From CAYSDH01 sp964429805 (GTDB taxonomy: Bacteria > Bacteroidota > Bacteroidia > Flavobacteriales_D > JABDKJ01): a stretch of DNA of 64,000 bases. The first letter of the stretch is position 1. Each line of letters starts with the position of its first letter. Made by a program: the position numbers and the translations under genes. The stretch spans positions 1 to 64,000 of the forward strand of contig CAYSDH010000005.1 of assembly GCA_964429805.1 (NCBI GenBank). The letters run 5' to 3'. Shown here piece after piece: positions 34,265-43,876 of the stretch. The notes below the pieces were generated by a model. That model searched no databases. It saw only the letters and a list, made by a program, of their open reading frames with translations, and was not told where the DNA came from.

Positions 34265-35631
34265 TGTTTTGGTTCTGAATTGATGTCAAGTTGTGCCGAT
34301 ATCTTAGAGTCTTCGACACTTTTCTGAATCCCATCTACATTCAATTTCTTTTTTCCTTTCACACCCATTTCTCTGAGTCGCTCAGCTTGTCTGACCAAAT
34401 TACCTTGACCAGTAGAGAGTTTTTTCATGGAGTTGTGATACGCGCCCATGGCCTTGTTGAGGTTCAGTTCTATTTTCTGCAGGTCATCTGTAAAGCCTAC
34501 AAACTTGTCATACAGCGAAGAGGCATGACTCGCTATGGCCTCGGTATTTCTGTTTTGCCTGTCTTGCTTCCATAGTGATGCGATGGTGCGCAGAGTGGCG
34601 AGTAAGGTAGACGGACTCACGATGACAATCTTACGGTCCCAAGCAAAACTAAATAGCTCAGAGTCCTCTTTCACGGCCAAGGCAAATGAGGCTTCGATTG
34701 GCATAAACATCAGCACGAAATCTGGACTGCGCACTTGTTTTGCTCCTTGATAGTTTTTCTCGCTAAGAAGGCGGATGTGATTTTTTACAGAAATCATGTG
34801 CTGTCTCAAATGCACCATTCTGCTTTCCTCATCAGCTTCGCTCATGAACTTTTCATAACTCAACAGTGACACTTTGGAATCAATAATCACGTGCTTATCA
34901 TCAGGCAGGTTGACCACAAAGTCTGGCTGAATTCGCTTACCATCATCACTCGTCATGGAATACTGCTCAAAATACTCTTCACCTTTTCTCAGGTTTGAAC
35001 TCTCAAGCACTTTTTCCAGAATCATCTCGCCCCAGTTACCTTGAGTTTTGTTATCTCCCTTGAGCGCAGTGGCTAAGTTTTTGGCATCTTCAGACAGTTT
35101 TTGATTGGTATCAGTAAGTACCTTAATACGCTCAAAAAGCTGAGCTCTATCTTTTATATTGTCTTTCTGAGTGTCTTCAACCTTCTTCTGAAAAACATTG
35201 ATCTTCTCTCTAAACGGATGAAGCATTGCCTCCAGGCTGTCTTTATTTTGCGCAGCAAAAGTCTTGCTCTTTTCTTCGAGAATCTTGTTTGACAATAACT
35301 CAAAGTCCTTTTTCATTTCGGATTGAGATCTCGTCATTATTTCTTTCTCACGCTCTATGCGCTCAGTAAGGCTTGCATTGATAGACCGCTGCTGAATGAG
35401 GTTCGTTTTGAGGCTCTCATTCTCTTTTGCCACACGCTCTAATTCTCTGGCACTTTCACGTGCTGACACTCCTATATTTTCTAGTTGCACTGCAAGTCTT
35501 TGCCTATCTAAAGCTATGTCATTTGCTTTTTGTCTCGCTGACCTGCTTGACCACCAAATAGCAAAGGCTCCAAGCGCTGCACCCAGTATGGCAACTATGG
35601 CTAGGAGAAGGAAAAGTTCGGTAGAATCCAT
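34261..35631 (-). CDS. rmuC: DNA recombination protein RmuC
   Basis: RmuC limits rearrangements at inverted repeats and has a PD-(D/E)XK nuclease-like core. The 456 residues start with a membrane segment (about 5-28), then a long coiled coil (about 30-170), then the RmuC core (about 180-370) with GNWGEMILEKVLESSNLRKG, QPDFVVNLPDDKHVIIDSKV and VLMFMPIEASFA. The ATG at 35631 is preferred over a TTG three codons upstream. It overlaps the GWxTD gene by 4 bases. Confidence 0.93.
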   Translation of the reverse strand: MDSTELFLLLAIVAILGAALGAFAIWWSSRSARQKANDIALDRQRLAVQLENIGVSARESARELERVAKENESLKTNLIQQRSINASLTERIEREKEIMTRSQSEMKKDFELLSNKILEEKSKTFAAQNKDSLEAMLHPFREKINVFQKKVEDTQKDNIKDRAQLFERIKVLTDTNQKLSEDAKNLATALKGDNKTQGNWGEMILEKVLESSNLRKGEEYFEQYSMTSDDGKRIQPDFVVNLPDDKHVIIDSKVSLLSYEKFMSEADEESRMVHLRQHMISVKNHIRLLSEKNYQGAKQVRSPDFVLMFMPIEASFALAVKEDSELFSFAWDRKIVIVSPSTLLATLRTIASLWKQDRQNRNTEAIASHASSLYDKFVGFTDDLQKIELNLNKAMGAYHNSMKKLSTGQGNLVRQAERLREMGVKGKKKLNVDGIQKSVEDSKISAQLDINSEPKQ

Positions 35632-35670
35632 AAGTCCCAAAAGTATGAATTTAAGTAGGCCTACAGATTC

Positions 35671-37380
35671 TTAAAATGCCGCTGAATAGCCAAAGTGAAC
35701 TTTACCTGTGCGCAAATCGATACCGTTGCCAAATTGACTTCCGAGCGCGTAGCTGATTGAAAAGTATCCTGTCTTTGTGGCCATAGACGTACCCACCCCA
35801 AAACCAAAAGGTGTGTCTTTCAGCAATTCTGACTCGGTGTTTGACTCATATATTCCTTGGTCATAAAATGCGGAGATAAACGAGTCACTGCCAATAAGAA
35901 AACGATACTCAAGAGTACCAATTCCAAAAGAAGAGGCACTGATGGACTGCTCATCAAATCCACGCAGACTTTTGACACCACCTATACGATGAAGCTCTTT
36001 AGAGATTAGACTTTTGGAAGAGATAGTCTTTGCCTGCACACCAAGTAGCAGTGTGGACCTTTTACCAATAGGATTAAATAGTCGTGCCGAGGCAGCACCT
36101 TCATATTGCTGGCCATCATCTGCTGACACATCTTGCCGCTCAGCATCTGTGGTGCTAAACTTCTTTTCTCCAGCACTTATAGTCATCAAAAACTGCAGTC
36201 CGCTTCTGGGGTTAAAGGGATTGTCTAATCGTACTCTGCTTACAGTCAATCCATACTGAGAGGTGGAAGTACCCAAGTCATTGTCAGTGCCAGTCACATC
36301 AAGTAGTGAGCGATACGACTTTGAATTAAAAAAAGCCGTGAGCACATCACCATTGTCTAAAGAATAATCTACACCTATAATACCACTCACCTGACTAAAG
36401 GTGCTGTCTTGACGATACAACTCAAAAGAAGACTGAATACCAAATGGCGAGTCAAACAAATATGGATAGGCCAACTTTAGCTCAAGGTCTTGAGAACTGT
36501 CATTTACTCGACTCCACTTAAACCCAAACTGCTCTGCACGCTTAAATGCGTTGACTACCAGCAAATCTACATCTCCGGTAAAGACTACCTCACCTTCGCT
36601 ATTGGGCTGAAAACCGATTATGGCATCAATACGATTCGCTTTTTTCTCTTTCAAGAAGACAAACAATCGAGCCTCGTCTTCGGTAAAGATTAGCTCAGAC
36701 GGTCTGGCGAGTTTTAAAAATGGAAGCTCTTTTAATCTCGCATCAATCATTTTCATTCGCTCACCATTATATAGGTCTCCGTTAGACACTCCAATCTGAT
36801 TCATGAGACTCGCGTAGTTAAGCGCCACTTCAGAATTAACCACTACACTATCGACAGTAATCTGATTTCCCTTATCAAGGCCTATTTCTGTGTAGATAAG
36901 GTTGTCTAGTCCATGTTTTCGATGCACATCAATTTTTGCAAAGGGGAAACCTTGACTGTCCAAATCATTTAAGGTCTTTTGAATAAGCTTCTGTAATTGT
37001 TGATTAGAGTCTCTTTGATCTAAGCGTATCTCTTTGGCAAACTGGATCATGTTCGAATCCAAGGTCAAATTTTCGAACGAGTATTGCTGACCAACGTGCA
37101 TATTAATGTGCAAGTCACTTCCTTCACTAGTCTCATCTTCTGATGTCACCTCATAACCCATGGTGAGATAACCCATCTCTCGCCCCTCTTGCACGAGCTG
37201 GTCTAGATGACCAAGCGCTATTTCTTTTGATTTATGCTCTGGGTCTAGACTCAAACCATCTGGCAAGCTGGACTGACCAATGTCGATTTTCACTTGACCT
37301 TGAACAAAGAGCGAGCAGCTCATGACTAAAACCAGAAAGAGGGCTCGACTGACTTTAATATGTTTTAAAAGAGAAGGCAC
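35671..37380 (-). CDS. BamA/TamA (Omp85) family outer-membrane protein
   Basis: The 569 residues include a signal peptide (about 1-28), POTRA-like segments (about 85-250) and a C-terminal 16-strand-type barrel. The Omp85 lid-loop motif is seen as GGVKSLRGFDEQS, and the barrel ends in VHFGYSAAF with a terminal phenylalanine. It is shorter than BamA (usually over 750 residues), so it is likely a TamA-like or two-partner-type relative, not the essential BamA. The start is GTG at 37380 with no upstream ATG in frame nearby. It lies 39 bases upstream of rmuC. The substrate is unknown. Confidence 0.85.
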   Translation of the reverse strand: MPSLLKHIKVSRALFLVLVMSCSLFVQGQVKIDIGQSSLPDGLSLDPEHKSKEIALGHLDQLVQEGREMGYLTMGYEVTSEDETSEGSDLHINMHVGQQYSFENLTLDSNMIQFAKEIRLDQRDSNQQLQKLIQKTLNDLDSQGFPFAKIDVHRKHGLDNLIYTEIGLDKGNQITVDSVVVNSEVALNYASLMNQIGVSNGDLYNGERMKMIDARLKELPFLKLARPSELIFTEDEARLFVFLKEKKANRIDAIIGFQPNSEGEVVFTGDVDLLVVNAFKRAEQFGFKWSRVNDSSQDLELKLAYPYLFDSPFGIQSSFELYRQDSTFSQVSGIIGVDYSLDNGDVLTAFFNSKSYRSLLDVTGTDNDLGTSTSQYGLTVSRVRLDNPFNPRSGLQFLMTISAGEKKFSTTDAERQDVSADDGQQYEGAASARLFNPIGKRSTLLLGVQAKTISSKSLISKELHRIGGVKSLRGFDEQSISASSFGIGTLEYRFLIGSDSFISAFYDQGIYESNTESELLKDTPFGFGVGTSMATKTGYFSISYALGSQFGNGIDLRTGKVHFGYSAAF

Positions 37381-37564
37381 AATAATTATAATACCAGCAC
37401 AGACAATTTGGACGCTGGCATTCCGTTAGGTTTTTGAACGATTAAGGTAAGTAGATATTGTTAGTATAAATCGTAACCTACTGGCCAGCAAAAGAGTATA
37501 ATATAGTACATTTGGAAAAGTCTCTGGACGAGTTGAAAGAGAACTTTTATTTGAAAAGTAAACG

Positions 37565-37696
37565 ATGAAAAGGAATATTTTAGCCCTAGCTGCCATAGCT
37601 CTATTTAGTTTGGCAATTACTTCTTGTAGCAAAACAAAGTCTTGCGCGGCATACAGTAAAGCCGATACAGTGGAAAAAACAGACATTAACAGCTGA
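37565..37696 (+). CDS. 43-residue lipoprotein
   Basis: The frame ATG (37565) to TGA (37694-37696) encodes 43 residues with a clear lipoprotein signal: MKRN, a hydrophobic stretch (ILALAAIALFSLAI) and the lipobox ITSC with the cysteine at residue 21. The mature peptide has only 23 residues and contains one further cysteine (SCAAYSKADTVEK). It lies in the otherwise empty region between the Omp85-type gene and OsmC, with a TACATTTG element at 37507-37514 that may be its -7 box. Very small lipoproteins are easily missed by gene finders. No function is known to me. It ends 4 bases before the end of the convergent OsmC gene. Confidence 0.75.
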   Translation: MKRNILALAAIALFSLAITSCSKTKSCAAYSKADTVEKTDINS

Positions 37697-37700
37697 TCTA

Positions 37701-38135
37701 TCAGCCTTCAAATGTAAATTTCACTATTTGTTCGATTTCAGGGCTTAAGCTCTTTGCGACCGGACAGGCTTTCGCAGCTCGTTGCAACATGAGCTTTTGA
37801 CTGTCTTCAAGATTTCCACCTTGAATGACAATGTCTACTTCAATTCTTGATATCCTACGCGGCTCACTAGCCATTATCTTTCGTACAGAAGAACGCACTT
37901 CTGGCAATTCGAAGCCCCTTTTTTCTGCGGCAATACCCATTATGGTAATCATACACGCTGAGAGCGCTGTTGCCAATAAATCTGTTGGTGAAAAAGCCTC
38001 TCCTTTACCATTATTATCTACCGGTGCATCCGTTATGAGTTCCACTTTTGAACGCACATGCACAGATTGGGTTCTCAATGCACCTAGGTACGAGACTTCG
38101 GCCATATTCTTCACAATATTCTTATCCTCTTTCAT
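37701..38135 (-). CDS. OsmC family peroxiredoxin-like protein
   Basis: OsmC/Ohr proteins reduce organic hydroperoxides with two cysteines. Both are present: ALSACMITIMG and KACPVAKSL, along with FSPTDLLATAL. From the ATG at 38135 the protein has 144 residues, the usual family length. A GTG at 38207 would extend it into the divergent neighbour and is rejected; the ATG ten codons later (MAEVSYLG) is a possible alternative. The divergent gene starts only 25 bases away, so the two promoters must overlap the coding ends. Confidence 0.88.
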   Translation of the reverse strand: MKEDKNIVKNMAEVSYLGALRTQSVHVRSKVELITDAPVDNNGKGEAFSPTDLLATALSACMITIMGIAAEKRGFELPEVRSSVRKIMASEPRRISRIEVDIVIQGGNLEDSQKLMLQRAAKACPVAKSLSPEIEQIVKFTFEG

Positions 38136-38160
38136 GTTGTAAATTAAGTAACTTTGTTTC

Positions 38161-38931
38161 ATGCTTCGTCCCTCTATATATATTATCCTATTATTGATGC
38201 TCGCCACGAGTACTCAAGTTAAAGGGCAACAAAATGTATATGATGGAAATACAGTTCTGCTCAAAGACGAGGTGATGTTTGGCGCTCACATGCATCCGAG
38301 AGGATGGGGCCTTTCATTTCAGAGAGGACTAGTGAAGACGGTAGACCGAACGATGCTACTCAGTGTCGAGCTTCTTGGAATGAAGCACCCGAAAGAGCAA
38401 AAACAATTCAATCCTTATCTCGAAGACGCCAAAAGTTTTGTCTACGGCAAACTGAACTCCATGTACATCTTACGACCGAGCATAGGTGTAAAGCGCGTGC
38501 TTACAGAAAAACTGCGCAAAAACGGTGTCGAAATTTCTTTAAACAGCAGCATTGGTCCTTCGCTAGCTTTTACGAAGCCCGTTTATTTAGAAATCTGGAA
38601 ACCAGCAGATGGCGCAAGCTCTCAAATCACCATTGATGTGCAGAAGTACGACCCTGAGATACACAGCATCAACAACATTTATGGCAGAGCTTCATCCATC
38701 AAAGGACTAGATGAACTCCAATTTCATCCAGGAGTTTTTTTTAAGACAGGTTTCTTTTTTGAGTACTCTCCTTATCAGCGCGGCTTGAGAGCTTTAGAGG
38801 CAGGCGCTATGCTAGATGTGTACTTTGACCGTGTGCCAATCATGGCGCTAGAGCGAAACAAGGAAGCCTTTTTTAATTTTTACTTGAATGTATATTTCGG
38901 AAAGAAATTTAACCGCAGGACTAAGGAATGA
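38161..38931 (+). CDS. Secreted or outer-membrane protein, conserved in Bacteroidota
   Basis: This 256-residue protein has a signal peptide (about 1-22, IYIILLLMLATSTQVKG) and a beta-rich mature part suggesting an outer-membrane barrel or surface-facing protein (for example GWGLSFQRGLVKTVDRTMLL, GVFFKTGFFFEYSPYQRG, and a terminal FFNFYLNVYFGKKF). I know of similar proteins in Bacteroidota only as uncharacterised. Its stop overlaps the lipA start by 4 bases, so they form one unit. There is no apparent link to lipoate synthesis apart from that coupling. Confidence 0.75.
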   Translation: MLRPSIYIILLLMLATSTQVKGQQNVYDGNTVLLKDEVMFGAHMHPRGWGLSFQRGLVKTVDRTMLLSVELLGMKHPKEQKQFNPYLEDAKSFVYGKLNSMYILRPSIGVKRVLTEKLRKNGVEISLNSSIGPSLAFTKPVYLEIWKPADGASSQITIDVQKYDPEIHSINNIYGRASSIKGLDELQFHPGVFFKTGFFFEYSPYQRGLRALEAGAMLDVYFDRVPIMALERNKEAFFNFYLNVYFGKKFNRRTKE

Positions 38932-39806
38932 TTAAATCATCTGCGCAGAAGAAAACGGTGGAGTTGAAAAGGGGAAAGCCAGACTGGCTTCGTGTCAAAC
39001 TCCCAACAGGCGAAAATTTCAAAAAAGTACGTCACATTGTCGATGAGCATAAGCTCAACACGATTTGCCAAAGTGGTCATTGTCCTAACATGGGCGAATG
39101 CTGGGGGGCTGGAACCGCCACCTTCATGATACTCGGTAACGTGTGTACTAGATCTTGTGGATTCTGCTCTGTAGCGACCGGGAAACCGGAAGAGGCCGAC
39201 CCTTTTGAGCCAGCGAAAATAGCCCGCTCCGTCCAATTAATGGAAGTAAAACATTGCGTGATTACCTCAGTAGATAGAGATGACTTGGCAGATGGTGGTT
39301 CTGAGATTTGGGCGCGCACAGTAAAAGCGATTAGACGTAAGTCACCAGATACTACGATGGAAACACTCATACCTGATTTTGCAGGGAATTGGGATAATCT
39401 GCAGCGAATTATTGATGTGGCTCCGGAAATTGTTTCTCATAATCTGGAGACAGTAAGAAGGCTCACAAAAGAAGTGCGTATTCAGGCGAAATATGACCGC
39501 AGTCTCGAGCTTTTGAGACGTCTCAAAAAGGCAGGCATGAAGACCAAATCTGGAGTTATGCTCGGTTTGGGAGAGTCTGAAGAAGAGGTATTAGAGACAA
39601 TGGATGACTTGCGCAACGTGGGTGTTGACATTTTAACTCTTGGGCAGTATTTGCAGCCTACCAGAGAGCATCTACCTGTTGCTGAATTTGTTAGACCAGA
39701 GACTTTTGCGAAATTTAAAGAGATAGGACTCCAAAAAGGGTTCAGATTTGTGGAATCAGGACCGCTTGTCCGCTCTTCATATCACGCTGAAAAGCATCTG
39801 TTTTAG
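38928..39806 (+). CDS. lipA: Lipoyl synthase
   Basis: LipA inserts two sulfur atoms into octanoyl groups on lipoyl domains using radical SAM chemistry; the SucB lipoyl domain in this window is a target. The 292 residues include the auxiliary cluster cysteines C47, C52 and C58 (CQSGHCPNMGEC) and the radical SAM motif C73, C77, C80 (CTRSCGFC). The conserved end with the cluster-binding serine is seen in VESGPLVRSSYHAEKHL. A 14-base palindrome (TATCAG-AA-CTGATA, 39811-39824) follows the stop but has only a weak T-run behind it. Confidence 0.97.
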   Translation: MIKSSAQKKTVELKRGKPDWLRVKLPTGENFKKVRHIVDEHKLNTICQSGHCPNMGECWGAGTATFMILGNVCTRSCGFCSVATGKPEEADPFEPAKIARSVQLMEVKHCVITSVDRDDLADGGSEIWARTVKAIRRKSPDTTMETLIPDFAGNWDNLQRIIDVAPEIVSHNLETVRRLTKEVRIQAKYDRSLELLRRLKKAGMKTKSGVMLGLGESEEEVLETMDDLRNVGVDILTLGQYLQPTREHLPVAEFVRPETFAKFKEIGLQKGFRFVESGPLVRSSYHAEKHLF

Positions 39807-39956
39807 CTTGTATCAGAACTGATATAAAAGACCTATTTTTACCCCTCACTCACCCTTTATCCATTACTATTAATTTGTACATTGTGAGCCCTGTTATAGG
39901 CTTAGATGTTACATCTTCTATAGACTATTGAACTTAGTAAATCATAAAGACGAAAA

Positions 39957-42900
39957 ATGAAGACATTATTACTCAGTATCGCTTCAATTACCTTGATTAC
40001 TTCATGTGTATTATTTAGCCAAATGGATGAAAAGGCCCAGTATCAGCCAAGAACTCCTGAATTTAGCGCTCAAGGATGGGAAGGAGCAAAACAATATCAG
40101 CGTGAGTTGCACGCAGACCCAGCCACTGGAGAGATAGACCACGCTGGTAGAAGAGCACTCGAAGCGTCATATGATAAGTATGCCAAATCAGCAGTTCAAA
40201 AAAACAACACTGATTTAACGTGGATTTCTGCTGGACCTGATAATGTTGGAGGTCGAACAAGAGCTATCTGCACAGACCCAACAGACGCAAACACAGTGTG
40301 GATAGGTTCTGTAACAGGAGGTTTGTTTAAATCAACTAACGCAGGTTCGCTTTGGGAGCCAGTGGAAAGTTTCAATGTCCACAACTCAATCTCTTCTATT
40401 GCCGTGCTTGGAAATGGTGAGGTGTATGTCGCCACAGGAAACAGGTTTGAGAACTTCATAGGTGATGGACTATTTATGTCTTCAGACAATGGTGCTACTT
40501 TCTCTAGAGTTCAAGACTTTTACCCAGACCCAACATTCTCATTGACTAATGATTGGGGAGAAATCACTGAAATTGCAGCCGACCCTGTGATCAATGACAA
40601 ACTTTGGATAGCCTACGCTGGCGGTTTAGCATCATACACATCTGGTGCTGCAAGTGTTGACAATATGGGAATCGGAAGTGGTAGTGGTACTGCGCTAGAT
40701 ATTTCTGATGACGGTCAAACGATTATGGTTGTTGTTGGCAATCAAGTATACACCTCCACTGATGGTGGTGCTTCGTGGGCTGACCGTTCAGGAAATGGAT
40801 TTGGAGAAATTCCAAGTGGTTCAAGAATTGAGGTCGCTCTTTCTAAAGATATGCCGAACAACATGTACGCGGTTGTTGTTACTGGAGGTGGTGGAACATT
40901 GAGAGGTGTTTATTCATCGAGTGATAGTGGTCAGACCTTTTATGAGATTGCCCCTAGTAGTAATGGAGGAACAGAACCATTTAGTCCTTTCGTATCTCTT
41001 GCAGGTCAAGGAGTTTACAACTGTGCTTTAGTAGTTGTTCCTGGTCAGCCTGACCGATGTATACTTGGTGGAATTAGACTTCACAAGTATTCTCAAGCTC
41101 AGTCATTCCCTCCTGCAGGTCAGTGGAGTGATTTGAACCAGAACTTCTCAAATGTACCTAGTTTGAATTATGTGCACTCTGATATTCACACGTTTCACTT
41201 TGATGCCAATGGAGTATTCTACATCGGATGTGATGGTGGAATCTTCAAATCAAACGACAACGGAGACACCTTCTTTTCTCAAAACTTCAACTATAGGACT
41301 ACCCAGTACTACGGTATGGGGTACAACTATAAAGGTCACATGATTGGAGGAACTCAGGATAATGGAACTCATGTTCTTACAGGATTTGGCATTACGCCAA
41401 ACGCAGGAGAACAAGTGAGAGGTGGAGATGGATTTGATTGCGAGATGTCTCAGTATGACCCTGGATTTGCCATCGCCTCTATCTACAACAACGCTATATC
41501 ACGTAGTTTTGATGGAGGTTCTAGTTTCCAAGCCTTCATGAATGAGTATGACACTCCTGGCCCGTTCTTCACGACTTTAGGTCTCTATGAAACTCACTTT
41601 GACGAAGAGTCTACAGACATCGTTCCGATATTCGTTACAACTACTGATGAGACTGAGCAAGTTACAGGTGACACAATGAGCTATTACAACCCAATTCTTA
41701 CTGGAGATAGCTTGACCTACTTGAGTGGTAACTACGGAATTGAATTCAGCACGGTAGCTGAGTATGATGTGCCGTTTTGGGATACAATGACAGTCTTTGA
41801 AAATGGTGTAGTGATTGACTTTATTGACACTACGACAGTCACACAAATGGACAGCCTTACGATTACTGTTTATGATCCAATTGACACCATGATCTGGATT
41901 GTTGTTGATAATGACAGTACTTTTTTCCACCTCGTTGACTCTATCCCGATGATGGTCGATACTGTCATTACAACGGTGACTACAACTATCGATACATTCT
42001 ACGTAGATGGACAGATACCAGTATTGGACAGTACACTAGTATTGTTTTACGGAGCACCTGACTATGCGCGTAGTTTATTTGCTGCCGGTGGTTTTGGAGA
42101 GTTCTGGATGTCTCGTGATGTGACAAAATCACTTACATCTAATGTTGAGCTTGCCAACATTTCTGGAAACGGATTTGGAGGAACGCCTACATGTTTTGAA
42201 TTCTCTGAAGATGGTGACGTACTTTATGTGGGTACGAACCCATCGAGAGTATTTAGAATTACGGGGCTCAGACAAGCTTCTACTGCGGCTGAACTAGAGT
42301 TAATAGCTGGTTCGACAATGACGCAGATATACAGTGGCTCTGGTGCTATTCGTGATCTTTCTCTAGACCCTAATGACCAGTCTAAGTTGGCTATTTGTAA
42401 GGCTGGTTATGGCACGAATGACAAGGTCTTGGTTTCAACAAGTGCGCTGACTGCACCAAACACTACAAATACTGAAGGAACGTTTGAAGGAGCATGGGGC
42501 ATGCCTGCTGACCTGGAGAGAATGCCTTGCTACAGTATCTTGTTTGATAAGAACAACCCTGGTAGAATGATTGCTGGAACTGAGTATGGAACTTGGCTAA
42601 GCGATGACGAGGGTGACTCATGGACTGAGTGTAACTTAGGTATGGGAAGAGTGCCTGTATACGACTTGCGTCAGCAAATCAAAACTGTTGATGACAATCC
42701 TAACATGCTTAATGAAGGAACGCTATATGCTGGTTCATTCGGAAGAGGATTATTCTATGATGGTGGTTATATATTGAGCGTAGATGACGTGGTAGACTCT
42801 CCGCAGAGTCCGTTGTCAGACCTTCGTATCTACCCTAACCCGATGAATATTTCTGGAAACGTCAACTTAAACCTTACTCGTGAGGCTGATGTGACAATCG

Positions 42901-43070
42901 AAATATTTGACATCAACGGTAAACTAGTTATGTCGAGTCACAGAGGTCAATTGAACAGAGGTGAGCAGAGCCTTCAGTTTGATGTTGACCAACTGAGAAA
43001 CGGAACATACATCCTCAATGTGATTATGGATGAATACAACGAAACGGGACGATTCGTGATCATGAATTGA
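39957..43070 (+). CDS. Secreted Asp-box beta-propeller protein with T9SS type A sorting tail
   Basis: This is a 1,037-residue exported protein. At least seven Asp-box (BNR) motifs are visible, such as STNAGSLWEP, SSDNGATFSR, STDGGASWAD, SSDSGQTFYE, SNDNGDTFFS and SDDEGDSWTE, which form a sialidase/VPS10-type propeller. A segment at about 540-690, rich in Thr, Ile, Val and Asp, interrupts the propeller. The end (LRIYPNPMNISGNVNLNL to the final FVIMN) is a type A sorting domain. The signal region contains LITSC, so lipidation is possible. Propellers of this type bind or cleave glycans or other ligands; no sialidase catalytic set was identified. It is a single-gene unit ended by a strong terminator. 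Confidence 0.88.
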   Translation: MKTLLLSIASITLITSCVLFSQMDEKAQYQPRTPEFSAQGWEGAKQYQRELHADPATGEIDHAGRRALEASYDKYAKSAVQKNNTDLTWISAGPDNVGGRTRAICTDPTDANTVWIGSVTGGLFKSTNAGSLWEPVESFNVHNSISSIAVLGNGEVYVATGNRFENFIGDGLFMSSDNGATFSRVQDFYPDPTFSLTNDWGEITEIAADPVINDKLWIAYAGGLASYTSGAASVDNMGIGSGSGTALDISDDGQTIMVVVGNQVYTSTDGGASWADRSGNGFGEIPSGSRIEVALSKDMPNNMYAVVVTGGGGTLRGVYSSSDSGQTFYEIAPSSNGGTEPFSPFVSLAGQGVYNCALVVVPGQPDRCILGGIRLHKYSQAQSFPPAGQWSDLNQNFSNVPSLNYVHSDIHTFHFDANGVFYIGCDGGIFKSNDNGDTFFSQNFNYRTTQYYGMGYNYKGHMIGGTQDNGTHVLTGFGITPNAGEQVRGGDGFDCEMSQYDPGFAIASIYNNAISRSFDGGSSFQAFMNEYDTPGPFFTTLGLYETHFDEESTDIVPIFVTTTDETEQVTGDTMSYYNPILTGDSLTYLSGNYGIEFSTVAEYDVPFWDTMTVFENGVVIDFIDTTTVTQMDSLTITVYDPIDTMIWIVVDNDSTFFHLVDSIPMMVDTVITTVTTTIDTFYVDGQIPVLDSTLVLFYGAPDYARSLFAAGGFGEFWMSRDVTKSLTSNVELANISGNGFGGTPTCFEFSEDGDVLYVGTNPSRVFRITGLRQASTAAELELIAGSTMTQIYSGSGAIRDLSLDPNDQSKLAICKAGYGTNDKVLVSTSALTAPNTTNTEGTFEGAWGMPADLERMPCYSILFDKNNPGRMIAGTEYGTWLSDDEGDSWTECNLGMGRVPVYDLRQQIKTVDDNPNMLNEGTLYAGSFGRGLFYDGGYILSVDDVVDSPQSPLSDLRIYPNPMNISGNVNLNLTREADVTIEIFDINGKLVMSSHRGQLNRGEQSLQFDVDQLRNGTYILNVIMDEYNETGRFVIMN

Positions 43071-43094
43071 TTCGTAGGAAAAACAAACTAAGAG

Positions 43095-43125
43095 AAAGGG
43101 CCATCAATTGATGGCCCTTTTTTTT
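43095..43125 (+). terminator. Strong intrinsic terminator
   Basis: GGGCCATCAA-TTGATGGCCC (43098-43117) is a perfect 10-base-arm palindrome flanked by AAA on the left and eight T on the right. It ends the propeller gene, 24 bases after its stop. The T-run reaches the stop codon of the convergent lpxH gene (43124-43126), so the same hairpin could also end lpxH transcription on the other strand. Confidence 0.9.
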
Positions 43126-43876
43126 ATTCTTTGAAATACTTCAATGACATTGTCTCACCATCAAACACGGCATAAGAGAAGTGATGAATCCAATCACCAA
43201 GATTGATGTAACGGCTGCCTTTGCCAAGGTCTATGTCTAAAGGTATGTGTCGATGTCCATAGACAAAAAAGTCAATCTCCTGAGTCTCTAAAACAGACTT
43301 TGAGTGTATGACTAACCATTCGTTCTCTTCGCCTTGAAATGTTTTTTCTGATTCCGGTTCAGATGCTCGACTACCACGAGAAAAATAATTGGCTAGGGAA
43401 ATTCCGAAGTTTGGATGGAGTCTTGCAAAAAGCCATTGACACAGTCTATTGCGAAATATCTTCTTGACCATCTTATAGCCTCTATCTCCTGGACCTAAAC
43501 CATCGCCATGTGCTAGGTAAAAAGTCTTTCCATTATAGTCTTTGACTATGGGCTCATAGATCATCTCCACCCCTACCTCATCAGGTATATAGTCGAAAAT
43601 CCACATGTCATGGTTACCGATATGCCAATAGATGGGCAAGCCAGAATCACATAGCTCAGCGAGACGGCCGAGGAGCCTAACATGCCCTCTTGGCACGCTG
43701 TGTTTATACTCAAACCAGAAATCAAAGACATCTCCAAGAAGGTGAATCTCTGCGGCATCAGCCGACACGCTGTCTAGCCATCTGATAAACTTACGCTCGC
43801 GCGCTACACTTCCCTCTCTGTCAGGAATGCCCAGATGAAGGTCAGAAGCAAAGTAAATCTTCTTACCGGAAATCAT
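43124..43876 (-). CDS. lpxH: UDP-2,3-diacylglucosamine diphosphatase, LpxH-like
   Basis: The enzyme splits UDP-2,3-diacylglucosamine to lipid X in lipid A synthesis. The 250 residues have the calcineurin-like metallophosphoesterase motifs SDLHLG (D12, H14), LGDVFDFWFEY, GNHDMW, AHGDGLG and YGHRHIP. The FDFWFEY segment is typical of LpxH rather than of general phosphoesterases. lpxK lies in the same direction further upstream, which supports the lipid A assignment. Its start overlaps the M1 peptidase stop by 4 bases. Its stop codon lies inside the T-run of the neighbouring terminator. Confidence 0.88.
   Translation of the reverse strand: MISGKKIYFASDLHLGIPDREGSVARERKFIRWLDSVSADAAEIHLLGDVFDFWFEYKHSVPRGHVRLLGRLAELCDSGLPIYWHIGNHDMWIFDYIPDEVGVEMIYEPIVKDYNGKTFYLAHGDGLGPGDRGYKMVKKIFRNRLCQWLFARLHPNFGISLANYFSRGSRASEPESEKTFQGEENEWLVIHSKSVLETQEIDFFVYGHRHIPLDIDLGKGSRYINLGDWIHHFSYAVFDGETMSLKYFKE

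Noticed and set aside
38149..38156. TAACTTTG as promoter of the gene at 38161
   Set aside because: It matches TAnnTTTG but lies four bases before the start codon, leaving no leader, and has no -33 partner.
38136..38207. N-terminal extension of the OsmC protein from GTG at 38207
   Set aside because: It overlaps the start of the divergent gene and exceeds the family length; the ATG at 38135 fits.
39811..39824. Palindrome TATCAGAACTGATA after lipA as terminator
   Set aside because: The arms are only six bases with a two-base loop and the T-rich stretch begins about 10 bases later, so it is too weak to call.
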